Below are positions 1-8,128 of a stretch of DNA of 32,384 bases, one piece after another; positions within the stretch are counted from its first letter, which is position 1; every line of letters begins with the position of its first letter. A model generated the notes under the pieces. That model worked only from the letters and a program-made list of their open reading frames with translations. It was not told the origin of the DNA and did not search any database. Source of the DNA: an uncultured Lachnospiraceae bacterium (GTDB lineage Bacteria; Bacillota; Clostridia; Lachnospirales; Lachnospiraceae); assembly GCA_946040795.1 (NCBI GenBank), contig CAMGCK010000019.1, forward strand, positions 1-32,384, read 5' to 3'. The translations under genes were made by a program, and so were the position numbers.

Positions 1-14
1 GCTTCATTCAGTAG

Positions 15-179
15 AGCATCTTTATTAGACAGCTGTATGGAAGCTTTAAGATTGCATCCGAAACAGTAAAAGGGAAAATGAGATACGGTGAGCCTGAAAT
101 CAAAAAGTGTCCTGCTCAGGTAACTTCAATGGCTTTCTATGAAGTCTTCAGAACAGGACACAATACTTTATTTAATTAG
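15..179 (+). pseudogene. Unrecognised 3' coding remnant
   Basis: An open frame of 54 codons runs from just after an in-frame TAG (12-14) to a TAG at 177-179. It has no start codon near its beginning and ends in FRTGHNTLFN. The composition looks protein-like (charged, with lysine and glutamate pairs), but I do not recognise the family. The next relic (GH42-like) continues in the same frame directly after the 177 stop, so the two could be parts of one decayed gene or unrelated fragments. The upstream stop and missing start make an intact gene unlikely. Confidence 0.25.
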
Positions 180-383
180 GATGTAAGCGAGCGCCCAGCC
201 GTTTCGTTTACTGATAAACAATTACTCGATCTCTTTGTTTCAGAATTCGCATGGCAGAAGATGGCGCACAAGCGCGGCGCGTATGATTTCAAGCGGCTAC
301 ATCACGTGGTGGATTCCTTAAAGGAAGCGGGCATTTCCGTTGCCCCCGGCTGTCGCACCTCTCATCTGATACCGCTCAGATGA
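180..383 (+). pseudogene. Decayed beta-galactosidase (GH42-like) fragment
   Basis: The open frame between the TAG at 177-179 and the TGA at 381-383 encodes about 67 residues. Its second half (about 240-380) reads SEFAWQKM...GAYDFKRL...VVDSLKEAGISV. This closely follows the conserved N-terminal barrel segment of GH42 beta-galactosidases, which has a GEFAW motif, a G-x-YDF-x-x-L stretch and then an EAGI-x-V strand. The usual GTPT-x-x-PPAWL continuation is degraded to a sequence ending in a stop. No start codon with a ribosome binding site is visible, and most of the roughly 650-residue enzyme is absent, so this is a relic. Family assignment rests on pattern memory only. Confidence 0.45.
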
Positions 384-423
384 TCCGACGAACCGCTCGG
401 CCGAACTGCTTTGCGGATTTACA

Positions 424-2100
424 TCAGAACAGACCGGTAATTACGCCGTTTTCATCCACATCGATGTTCTCAGCAGCCGGAACCTTGGGCAGACCCGGCA
501 TGGTCATGATCTCACCGGTCAGAGCAACAACGAAGCCTGCACCTGCGGAAACCTTGATGTTGCGGACGGTAACCTTGAAGTTCTCCGGAGCGCCGAGAAG
601 CTTTTCATTATCGGAGAAGCTGTACTGCGTCTTAGCCATGCAGACCGGAGTCTTGTCAAAGCCGAGTGCGGTCAGGGTCTTGATCTGCTTCTTAGCGGCC
701 GGAAGGAAGGTGACATCGGCACCGCGGTAGACCTTCTGGACGATGGCACGGATCTTGTTTTCAATGGTGTCATCGGAATCGTAAGCAAAGGTGAAATCAC
801 CCTTTTCCTCTTCACAGAGACGAACGACTTCGCGTGCCAGATCTTCGCCGCCCTTGCCGCCTTCTGCCCAGACATTGGACAGGATGGTATTGACGCCAAG
901 CTCCTTGCACTTTGCGATGATGAAATCGATTTCAGCATCGGTATCGGTGGGGAAGCGGTTAACAGCAACAACACACGGAAGCTTGTAAACGTCCTTGATG
1001 TTGGAAACGTGGCGAAGCAGGTTCGGAACACCCTTCTCAAGAGCAGTGAGATCCTCGTTTGTCAGTTCCTTCTTGGAAAGGCCGCCGTGCATCTTCAGTG
1101 CGCGGACAGTAGCAACGACAACAACAGCGCTCGGGGTGAGGCCTGCCATACGGCACTTGATATCGAGGAATTTTTCAGCACCGAGGTCCGCGCCGAAGCC
1201 GGCTTCAGTGACTGCGTAGTCGCCGAGCTTTAACGCAAGCTTGGTGGCGATGACGGAGTTGCATCCATGAGCAATGTTTGCGAAGGGTCCGCCGTGTACG
1301 AAGGCCGGAGTGCCTTCCAGGGTCTGAACAAGGTTCGGCTTCAGGGCATCCTTCAGAAGAGCGGTCATTGCGCCGACTGCATTCAGGTCGCCTGCGGTGA
1401 CCGGCTTGTCATCATAGGTGTATGCGACGATGATGCGGGACAGACGTTCCTTCAGATCGGTGATGGAGTTTGCCAGGCAGAAGACTGCCATGATCTCAGA
1501 AGCAACAGTGATATCAAAGCCGTCTTCACGGGGAGTACCATTGGCCTTGCCGTTTAAACCATCGACGATGAAGCGGAGCTGACGGTCATTCATGTCCATG
1601 CAGCGCTTCCAGGTGATCTTGCGGACATCGATGCCGAGCTTGTTGCCCTGCTGGATGTGATTGTCAAGAAGAGCAGCGAGCAGGTTGTTTGCTGCGCCGA
1701 TGGCGTGGAAGTCGCCGGTGAAGTGCAGGTTGATGTCTTCCATCGGAACGACCTGCGCGTAACCGCCGCCTGCGGCACCGCCCTTAACGCCGAATACCGG
1801 GCCCAGAGATGGCTCACGGAGGGCAACAACGACATTCTTGCCGATGCGCTTCAGGCCGTCGGCGAGGCCGATGGTCGTGGTGGTCTTGCCTTCACCTGCC
1901 GGAGTGGGGGTGATGGCGGTAACAAGGATCAGCTTGCCGTTTTCACGGGTCTCGTCGTTCATCAGGGAAAGGTCGACCTTGGCCTTGTACTTGCCGTACT
2001 GGTCGATCATGTCCTCGCTGATGCCGGCGGTCTTGGCGATCTCGGTGATGGGTTTCATTTTGCACTGGTGTGCAATTTCAATGTCGGTTAAGTAAGCCAT
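424..2100 (-). CDS. fhs: Formate--tetrahydrofolate ligase
   Basis: ATP-dependent synthesis of 10-formyl-THF from formate and THF in the cytosol. This is the one-carbon donor for PurN and for AICAR formyltransferase, both encoded in the same cluster. The protein is 558 residues, the normal family length. The nucleotide-binding loop [13 protein letters not shown] lies at residues 64-76, and later come [14 protein letters not shown] and the C-terminal [11 protein letters not shown] signature. An 18-codon upstream extension is possible, but the ATG at 2100 has a GAGG site 5 bases before it and starts with the typical [10 protein letters not shown]. It is the last gene of the minus-strand purine cluster. 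It is separated from purL by about 860 bases of structured non-coding DNA, so it may have its own regulation. No obvious terminator follows it. Confidence 0.97.
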   Translation of the reverse strand: MAYLTDIEIAHQCKMKPITEIAKTAGISEDMIDQYGKYKAKVDLSLMNDETRENGKLILVTAITPTPAGEGKTTTTIGLADGLKRIGKNVVVALREPSLGPVFGVKGGAAGGGYAQVVPMEDINLHFTGDFHAIGAANNLLAALLDNHIQQGNKLGIDVRKITWKRCMDMNDRQLRFIVDGLNGKANGTPREDGFDITVASEIMAVFCLANSITDLKERLSRIIVAYTYDDKPVTAGDLNAVGAMTALLKDALKPNLVQTLEGTPAFVHGGPFANIAHGCNSVIATKLALKLGDYAVTEAGFGADLGAEKFLDIKCRMAGLTPSAVVVVATVRALKMHGGLSKKELTNEDLTALEKGVPNLLRHVSNIKDVYKLPCVVAVNRFPTDTDAEIDFIIAKCKELGVNTILSNVWAEGGKGGEDLAREVVRLCEEEKGDFTFAYDSDDTIENKIRAIVQKVYRGADVTFLPAAKKQIKTLTALGFDKTPVCMAKTQYSFSDNEKLLGAPENFKVTVRNIKVSAGAGFVVALTGEIMTMPGLPKVPAAENIDVDENGVITGLF

Positions 2101-2119
2101 TTTTCCTCTTTCTGCGCGG

Positions 2120-2455
2120 TACAGTCCGGACCGGCATTCGTTTGATTGTTTCAAAAAATGTGTTTCTTACGTTGCGCGTGACAAATCACATCGGACCTAT
2201 GCCTGCGCACTGATATATAAAGAAAAGTGTTTCTTACGGGTACGCCTCTCGGCCGGCTCGGGTGCCCCAGCGGTACTAAATTCAACTTCGCCGTAAAGGC
2301 TCGTTTCATTAAGTACCGGGACCCGAGAGCCCCTGCAGAAACACCTTTTCTTTTATATACGGTGTGGAGCAGGCATCGGGCCGATGTTTCCGGTGACGCA
2401 TCGCGAAACACATTTTTTGATAAAAACTGTGAATCGGATGCCGGGCCGGGCTGTA
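2120..2455 (-). repeat. Giant imperfect inverted repeat (element A), candidate structured RNA
   Basis: Two arms of about 120 bp (2120-2240 and 2331-2455) are reverse complements with only scattered mismatches and small indels. For example, the left arm read on the minus strand has AGAAACACATTTTTTG, and the right arm read on the plus strand has CGAAACACATTTTTTG. The loop between them (about 2241-2331) holds a core that, on the minus strand, reads GGCTCTCGGGTCCCGGTACTTA, about 30 bases, then TTAGTACCGCTGGGG and CCGAG. GGTACT pairs with AGTACC, and CTCTCGG with CCGAGAG. The same core occurs in element B. The element ends 20 bases before the fhs start, so on the minus strand it would form the fhs leader. 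It could instead be a MITE-like insertion. No protein reading is convincing. Confidence 0.7.
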
Positions 2456-2530
2456 TCCGGAAAGTGCATTAACAACAAGGTGAGGCAAAAAACAGATGTC
2501 TTAACCTCCGTTCAATTGCCTGATCTTTTA

Positions 2531-2558
2531 CTTTGCGGACCCGTGAGGGGCCGCAAAG
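2531..2558. other. Perfect short hairpin between elements A and B
   Basis: CTTTGCGG, then CCC, a GTGA loop, GGG and CCGCAAAG form a stem of 8 plus 3 pairs separated by an A/G mismatch. Neither strand has a T-run right after it, so it is not a standard intrinsic terminator. It lies in the stretch 2456-2685, which has no gene I can support. Confidence 0.5.
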
Positions 2559-2685
2559 CTTAAATTTCATAAATTCTGAATTCGATATCCGGCAAATTCC
2601 GGCGTTTCCGCCGCCATTTCTATTCTGCCGGTCACTCCGCCACCCGCAGTTTTGAACAGCGGATGACAGTGTTTTATGTAATGTA

Positions 2686-2965
2686 GTGAGCAGCGAAGGC
2701 GGACCGGCTGCAACGTTCGATCATGACAGTATTTCGGAGGGGGCTCTCGGGTCCCGGTACTTAGCGAAGCAAACACGAAGTGTGAAGCTGAGGTTAGTAC
2801 CGCTGGGGATAAAGCCGCAGAAAAAGCAGAATGCTTTTATCTGCTTTTTCTAAGGGAACTTTTCAGCTGTGCTGAAAAGCTTGCCCCGAGCCGTGCGAGA
2901 GCAGTACCCCGGAGAAATACTGTCTGAAGAACGTGGAAGACGTTCAGCCTCCGCGTCCACTCATC
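2686..2965 (+). repeat. Second giant hairpin element (element B) sharing the core of A
   Basis: The core on the plus strand is GGGGCTCTCGGGTCCCGGTACTTA (2741-2763 region), then TTAGTACCGCTGGGG (2794-2808) and GCCCCGAGCCG (2883-2893). Here it is expanded by two extra hairpins, AGAAAAAGCAGA/TCTGCTTTTTCT (2819-2850) and CTTTTCAGC/GCTGAAAAG (about 2859-2879). The flanks are self-complementary: GACAGTATTTC (2725-2735) with GAAATACTGTC (2914-2924), ACGTTC with GAACGT, GGCTG with CAGCC, and GCGGA with TCCGC. The arm sequences differ from those of element A but keep their own pairing, as expected if structure is conserved. The element lies just downstream of purL, whose stop is at 2964-2966, and is antisense to purL transcription. 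Confidence 0.65.
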
Positions 2966-5900
2966 ACTTAAAATACTTCACCGCTGCCTCGAACATGCGG
3001 ATGTCGTAGTTGCCCGGCACGTTCTTGTAGAGGCCAGCGCCGACTCGCTCGCTATGTCCCATCTTACCGAATACACGACCATCCGGTGACGTGATACCTT
3101 CAATGGCGAACATGGAATCGTTCGGATTGAAGTGAACATCGGTAGTGGCATTGCCTGCAAGATCCACATACTGCGTAGCGATCTGACCGTTTTCAGCAAG
3201 CTGACGGATCAGTGCTTCATCGGCCAGGAAGCGGCCTTCACCATGGGAGATCGGAACACTGACGATGTCGCCGGTATTCATCAGACTCAGCCACGGAGAC
3301 TTATTGGAAGCGATACGGGTACGCACGATCTTGGACTGATGGCGCGCAATGGTGTTGAAGGTCAGGGTCGGGCAGGAAGCATCGGTATCGATGATCTTGC
3401 CGTACGGCACAAGCCCCAGCTTGATCAGCGCCTGGAAACCGTTGCAGATACCGCACATCAGACCGTCACGGTTGTCCAGAAGGTCGGTCACGCCGTCCTT
3501 GATGGCTGCGTTGCGGAAGAAGGCTGTAATGAACTTTGCGGAACCATCCGGCTCGTCACCGCCGGAGAAGCCGCCCGGGATGAAGATCATCTGAGAAGAC
3601 TTGAGGCTCTCAGCGAACTTATCAACGGAAGCCTGAATGCCGGCTGCGGTCAGGTTGTTGATGACGATGATCTCCGGTTCTGCGCCTGCGTCACGAACGG
3701 CCTTTGCGGAGTCGTACTCACAGTTGGTGCCCGGGAATGCCGGGATCAGAACCTTGGGCTTTGCGGTCTTGACAGCCGGTGCCGGATAAGAGGCAGCCGT
3801 GTAAGAGAAGTTCTCTACCGGGCCGTTGTTGTCCGGAATGTTGCAGCTGTAAACCTTTTCTAGCTTGCCTTCGTAATCGCAGAGGAGAGCATCAAGGGCG
3901 ATGCTCTCGCCGAATCCCTTGATCTCAGCAGCATCCGTGATGACACCGATCTCCTTGCCGAGTTCAACATCTGCCGGAACTTCCAGCAGGAATGCGCCGT
4001 AGTTGTAACCGAACAGTTCATCCATGGTCACGCCGTCAGCATAGGTGAAGCCGAGGCTGTTGCCGAAGGCCATCTTCATGACCGCTTCTGCGATACCGCC
4101 AAAGCAGGGCGTGTAAGCAGAAACAGCGGTGCCGTCCTTCATGAGGCCATTGACCTGATCGTACAGTGCCAGAAGAGAAGCGGTATCCGGAAGACCCTTT
4201 TCCGTATATTCGGGCTTAACAAGAACAAGCTTGTTGCCGGCCTTCTTGAATTCCGGAGAGACGATGGAAGCGACCTTTTCCATGGTTACCGCGAAGGAGA
4301 TCAGCGTGGGCGGAACATCCAGATCTTCAAAGGAACCGGACATGGAGTCCTTACCGCCGATGGAACCGATCCCCAGCTCCTTCTGTGCTTCAAACGCACC
4401 GAGGAGTGCTGCGAGCGGCTGGCCCCAGCGTTTACCGTCCTGGCCGGGCTTCTCAAAATATTCCTGGAAGGTCAGGTAAACGTCTTCAAACTTCGCGCCG
4501 GTGGCGATCAGCTTTGAAACGGATTCAACAACTGCGAGGTAAGCACCGTGGAACGGGCTCTTCTCGGTGAGATAGGGGTTGTAGCCCCAGGACATCAGTG
4601 AGCAGTCATCGGTATGCTTCTTTTCAACGGAGACCTTCTGTACCATCGCCTGGATGGGAGTCAGCTGGTTCTTGCCGCCGAAGGGCATCAGTACGGTGCC
4701 TGCGCCGATGGTAGAGTCAAAACGCTCGGACAGACCGCGCTTGGAGCATACATTCAGGTCTGCAGCGAGAGCCTTATAATTATCCGTGAAGGAGCCTTCA
4801 ACCGTCTTCTCAATGGCCTTCGGGCTTTCCGGAGTGATGACGATGTGCTTGTCAGCACCGTTGGAATTCAGGAATTCACGGCTGACATCGACGATCTTCT
4901 TGTCATTCCAGTACATGGTCAGACGCGGATCTTCCTTAACAACTGCAACCGGGCAGGCCTGCAGGTTTTCTTCGTTGGCAAGCTTCAGGAAAGCATCCAC
5001 ATTCTCCGGTTCGATGACGACTGCCATACGTTCCTGAGATTCGGAGATGGCAAGTTCGGTACCGTCCAGACCGTCGTACTTCTTCGGAACATTGTTCAGG
5101 TTGATGTCCAGACCGTCAGCAAGTTCACCGATGGCAACGGATACACCGCCCGCACCGAAGTCGTTGCAGCGCTTGATCATGCGGCATGCTTCCTTGGAAC
5201 GGAACAGACGCTGAAGCTTTCTTTCTTCCGGAGCGTTACCCTTCTGAACTTCAGCACCGCAGGTCTCAACGGAATGCGCGTTGTGAGCCTTGGAGGAACC
5301 GGTAGCACCGCCAATGCCGTCGCGGCCGGTGGAACCACCAAGCAGGATGACGATGTCACCCGGAGCCGGAACTTCGCGGCGGACATTTTCAGCCGGAGCA
5401 GCAGCGATGACAGCGCCGACTTCCAGGTGCTTTGCGGCATAGCCCGGATGATACAGTTCATCGACGATGCCGGTAGCAAGGCCGATCTGGTTGCCGTAGG
5501 ATGAATAACCGGCAGCAGCGGTGGTAACGAGCTTACGCTGCGGCAGCTTGCCCGGGATGGTTTCGGAAACCGGAACGGTCGGGTCAGCAGCGCCGGTGAG
5601 TCTCATTGCGCCGTAAACATAGGAACGGCCGGACAGCGGGTCGCGGATGGCACCGCCGATGCAGGTCGCAGCACCACCAAAGGGCTCAATCTCGGTCGGA
5701 TGGTTATGGGTCTCATTCTTGAATAACAGGAGCCACGGCTCGGTGACGCCGTCCACATCAACATCGACCTTGACGGTGCAGGCGTTGATTTCTTCAGACT
5801 CGTCCAGCTTGTTCAGCTTTCCGTGCTTCTTTAAGTACTTGACGGCGATGGTAGCAAGGTCCATCAGGCAGATGGGCTTGGTACGGCCCAGTTCCTTACG

Positions 5901-6653
5901 GACATTCAAGTAGTCTTCGTAAGCGGACTGTAAAAGCTCGTCTTCAAACTTCACGTCGTCGATGACGGTGAGGAAGGTGGTGTGACGGCAGTGGTCGGAC
6001 CAGTAGGTATCGATCATGCGGATCTCGGTGATGGTGGGATCGCGATGCTCGGTCTTGAAGTATTCCTGGCAGAATGCGATGTCATCGGCATCCATGGCCA
6101 GGCCGTACTGTGCAACGAAATCCTCCAGACCCTTACGGTCCAGTTCCAGGAAGCCTTCCAGGGTACGGACGGTGGTCGGGATCTCGTATTCGGTCTTTAA
6201 GGTCTTAGGAAGCGCAAGGTCAGCCTCGCGAGCTTCAACCGGGTTGATGACATATTTCTTGATTTCTGCAATATCAGCATCGGAAAGATCACCGTAGAGC
6301 AGATAGACCTTTGCGGAACGGATCAGCGGACGGTCACCCTGGGAGATGATCTGGATGCACTGTGCGGCGGAGTCTGCGCGCTGGTCAAACTGACCCGGCA
6401 GATATTCCACTGCGAATACGGCTGCGCCTTCCGCGTCAAAATCGGAAGAAGCAATATCGAGCTGCGGCTCGGTGAATACGGTCTGGATCGCGTAGTTGAA
6501 CAGCTCTTCGGAGCAGTTTTCAACGTCATAGCGGTTCAGAATACGGACGTCCTCAAGTGCTTTAATGGAAAGCAGCTTGCGTGCATCGTTTAAAAGAGCC
6601 TTTGCTTCATTTGCGAGCTCTTTCTTCTTTTCGGCATATACTCTGTAAACCAT
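2964..6653 (-). CDS. purL: Phosphoribosylformylglycinamidine synthase, fused PurL-PurQ type
   Basis: Converts FGAR, glutamine and ATP to FGAM (step 4 of purine synthesis) in the cytosol. At 1229 residues it is the large single-chain form, so no purS or purQ is needed. The ATP-binding synthetase half contains the TYWSDHCRHTTF and NETHNHPTEIEPFGGA motifs. The C-terminal class I glutaminase domain (from about residue 975) has the nucleophile in GICNGFQ (Cys about 1070) and the His-x-Glu pair in MGHSER (about 1200 and 1202). The start at 6653 is preceded by GAGGT, 8 bases away, and lies 3 bases after the purD stop, so translation is probably coupled. Element B begins at its 3' end. Confidence 0.98.
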   Translation of the reverse strand: MVYRVYAEKKKELANEAKALLNDARKLLSIKALEDVRILNRYDVENCSEELFNYAIQTVFTEPQLDIASSDFDAEGAAVFAVEYLPGQFDQRADSAAQCIQIISQGDRPLIRSAKVYLLYGDLSDADIAEIKKYVINPVEAREADLALPKTLKTEYEIPTTVRTLEGFLELDRKGLEDFVAQYGLAMDADDIAFCQEYFKTEHRDPTITEIRMIDTYWSDHCRHTTFLTVIDDVKFEDELLQSAYEDYLNVRKELGRTKPICLMDLATIAVKYLKKHGKLNKLDESEEINACTVKVDVDVDGVTEPWLLLFKNETHNHPTEIEPFGGAATCIGGAIRDPLSGRSYVYGAMRLTGAADPTVPVSETIPGKLPQRKLVTTAAAGYSSYGNQIGLATGIVDELYHPGYAAKHLEVGAVIAAAPAENVRREVPAPGDIVILLGGSTGRDGIGGATGSSKAHNAHSVETCGAEVQKGNAPEERKLQRLFRSKEACRMIKRCNDFGAGGVSVAIGELADGLDINLNNVPKKYDGLDGTELAISESQERMAVVIEPENVDAFLKLANEENLQACPVAVVKEDPRLTMYWNDKKIVDVSREFLNSNGADKHIVITPESPKAIEKTVEGSFTDNYKALAADLNVCSKRGLSERFDSTIGAGTVLMPFGGKNQLTPIQAMVQKVSVEKKHTDDCSLMSWGYNPYLTEKSPFHGAYLAVVESVSKLIATGAKFEDVYLTFQEYFEKPGQDGKRWGQPLAALLGAFEAQKELGIGSIGGKDSMSGSFEDLDVPPTLISFAVTMEKVASIVSPEFKKAGNKLVLVKPEYTEKGLPDTASLLALYDQVNGLMKDGTAVSAYTPCFGGIAEAVMKMAFGNSLGFTYADGVTMDELFGYNYGAFLLEVPADVELGKEIGVITDAAEIKGFGESIALDALLCDYEGKLEKVYSCNIPDNNGPVENFSYTAASYPAPAVKTAKPKVLIPAFPGTNCEYDSAKAVRDAGAEPEIIVINNLTAAGIQASVDKFAESLKSSQMIFIPGGFSGGDEPDGSAKFITAFFRNAAIKDGVTDLLDNRDGLMCGICNGFQALIKLGLVPYGKIIDTDASCPTLTFNTIARHQSKIVRTRIASNKSPWLSLMNTGDIVSVPISHGEGRFLADEALIRQLAENGQIATQYVDLAGNATTDVHFNPNDSMFAIEGITSPDGRVFGKMGHSERVGAGLYKNVPGNYDIRMFEAAVKYFK

Positions 6654-6656
6654 GTG

Positions 6657-7922
6657 TCATACCTCAGCTTTCAGTGCCCGCGCGCCGATGTCATGGCGGT
6701 AGAAGGCATTGTCAAAATGAATCTTTTCTACTTTTTCATAGGAAGCGGCGATGGCTTCCTTCAGGCTTCCCGCAACACTGGTGACACCCAGTACGCGGCC
6801 GCCGTTCGTCAGCAGCTTGCCGTCCTTTTCCTTGGCGCCTGCAACATAAACATACGGCAGAACGTCTTCCGGAATGGTCATTTCATAACCTTTCTCGTAA
6901 GAGACCGGATAGCCGGCGGATGCCATGACCACGCAAGCGGCATGCGCATCTTCAAATTCAACCGGGGTATCGGCAAGGGTCTCTTCGGTAACGGCCTTCA
7001 TGACGGTGAAGAGGTCAGACTTCATGAGCGGAAGAACGACCTGAGTCTCCGGATCGCCAAAGCGGCAGTTGTATTCGATGACCTTGGGACCGTTCTCGGT
7101 GATCATGAGACCGAAGTAGAGGCAGCCCTTGAAGGTGCGGCCTTCGGCCTTCATCGCGCGAATGGTGGGCAGGAAGATCTCTTCCATGCAGCGGTCAGCG
7201 ACTTCCTTGGTGTAATACGGGTTCGGGGCGATGGTGCCCATGCCGCCCGTGTTCAGGCCGGTATCGTTGTCACCGGCACGCTTGTGGTCCATGGAGGAAA
7301 CCATCGGCTTCACGACGTTGCCGTCGGTGAAGGAGAGGACCGAGACTTCCGGACCGGTCAGGAACTCTTCGATGACGATCTGGTTGCCGGATGCACCGAA
7401 CTTCTTGTCCTGCATGATCTCAATGATGGCATCTTCCGCTTCCTTTTCCGTCATGGCGATGATGACGCCCTTGCCGAGCGCAAGACCGTCGGCCTTTATG
7501 ACCGTGGGGATCGGTGCGGTCTTTACATATTCCAGCGCCTTTTCTGCATCGGTGAAGACTTCGTACTGAGCGGTGGGGATGCCGTATTTCTTCATCAGGT
7601 TCTTGGAGAAGACCTTGCTGCCTTCGATGATGGCCGCGTTCTTGTTCGGGCCGAAGCAGGGGATGCCGATCGCGTTCAGTGCGTCCACACAGCCCAGAAC
7701 CAGCGGATCATCCGGGGCAACGACTGCGTAGTCGATGGCATTGTCCTTGGCAAAGGCAACGATGCCGTCGATGTCCGTTGCGCTGATGTTCACACATTCC
7801 GCGTCGAGGGCGATGCCGCCGTTTCCGGGAAGGGCATAGATCTTTTCAACGTCCTTGTTTTCCTTTAATTTCTTGATAATTGCGTGTTCGCGTCCGCCTC
7901 CGCCGATGACCATAAGTTTCAT
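6657..7922 (-). CDS. purD: Phosphoribosylamine--glycine ligase (GAR synthetase)
   Basis: Joins phosphoribosylamine and glycine using ATP (step 2 of purine synthesis). The 421-residue length is normal. The N-terminus has the dinucleotide-like loop VIGGGGREHAI. The ATP-grasp core has ADGLALGKGV and the metal-binding EYNCRFGDPETQ. The start has AAGGAGAT, 7 bases upstream. It is the first gene after the 206-base hairpin-rich gap that separates it from the AICAR formyltransferase gene, and it nearly abuts purL. Confidence 0.98.
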   Translation of the reverse strand: MKLMVIGGGGREHAIIKKLKENKDVEKIYALPGNGGIALDAECVNISATDIDGIVAFAKDNAIDYAVVAPDDPLVLGCVDALNAIGIPCFGPNKNAAIIEGSKVFSKNLMKKYGIPTAQYEVFTDAEKALEYVKTAPIPTVIKADGLALGKGVIIAMTEKEAEDAIIEIMQDKKFGASGNQIVIEEFLTGPEVSVLSFTDGNVVKPMVSSMDHKRAGDNDTGLNTGGMGTIAPNPYYTKEVADRCMEEIFLPTIRAMKAEGRTFKGCLYFGLMITENGPKVIEYNCRFGDPETQVVLPLMKSDLFTVMKAVTEETLADTPVEFEDAHAACVVMASAGYPVSYEKGYEMTIPEDVLPYVYVAGAKEKDGKLLTNGGRVLGVTSVAGSLKEAIAASYEKVEKIHFDNAFYRHDIGARALKAEV

Positions 7923-7974
7923 GGATTCATCTCCTTATTCTTTAATAATTCCGGCCACATTACGGTGATACCAC

Positions 7975-8110
7975 GGATCACTCCGTACTTCGTACTCTCG
8001 TGATCCTGCAGCTTTCGAAATCATCCTGCTTTCTGCGAAAACAGGTGATTTCTCAATCTGTTCGGCCGTCAAATCCCGGAGTCTGAATACAAGTATTCAT
8101 CTCCGGATTT
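7975..8110. other. Three consecutive hairpins inside the purine operon
   Basis: The gap between purD and the AICAR formyltransferase gene contains three hairpins. These are GGATCAC/GTGATCC (7975-8006, with an inner GTAC/GTAC), GAAATCAtCCTG/CAGGTGATTTC (8017-8052) and CCGGAG-TGAATAC/GTATTCA-CTCCGG (8076-8106). The third is followed on the plus strand by ATTTTT, which is terminator-like but points against the operon. On the minus strand none has a T-run, so they should not end operon transcription. mRNA processing, stabilisation of the upstream part, or a repeated intergenic element are all possible. Confidence 0.6.
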
Positions 8111-8128
8111 TTCCTGCCTTGTATCACA

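Noticed and set aside
2567-2776. Minus-strand ORF of 69 codons
   Set aside because: It overlaps paired arms of element B, has no ribosome binding site and no recognisable motif.
2735-2915. 5S rRNA-like element
   Set aside because: A few bases near the 3' end (GTGCGAGAGCAG) and the GAAGTT loop in element A recall 5S rRNA, but the loop order and helix I are absent and the arms do not fit.
2101-2960. THF riboswitch before fhs
   Set aside because: Expected from the gene's role, but I could not find its conserved segments. The region is explained by the long inverted repeats instead.
6654-7868. Plus-strand ORF of 404 codons opposite purD
   Set aside because: It is a shadow of the purD reading frame. 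Its protein lacks any motif, while purD is fully conserved.
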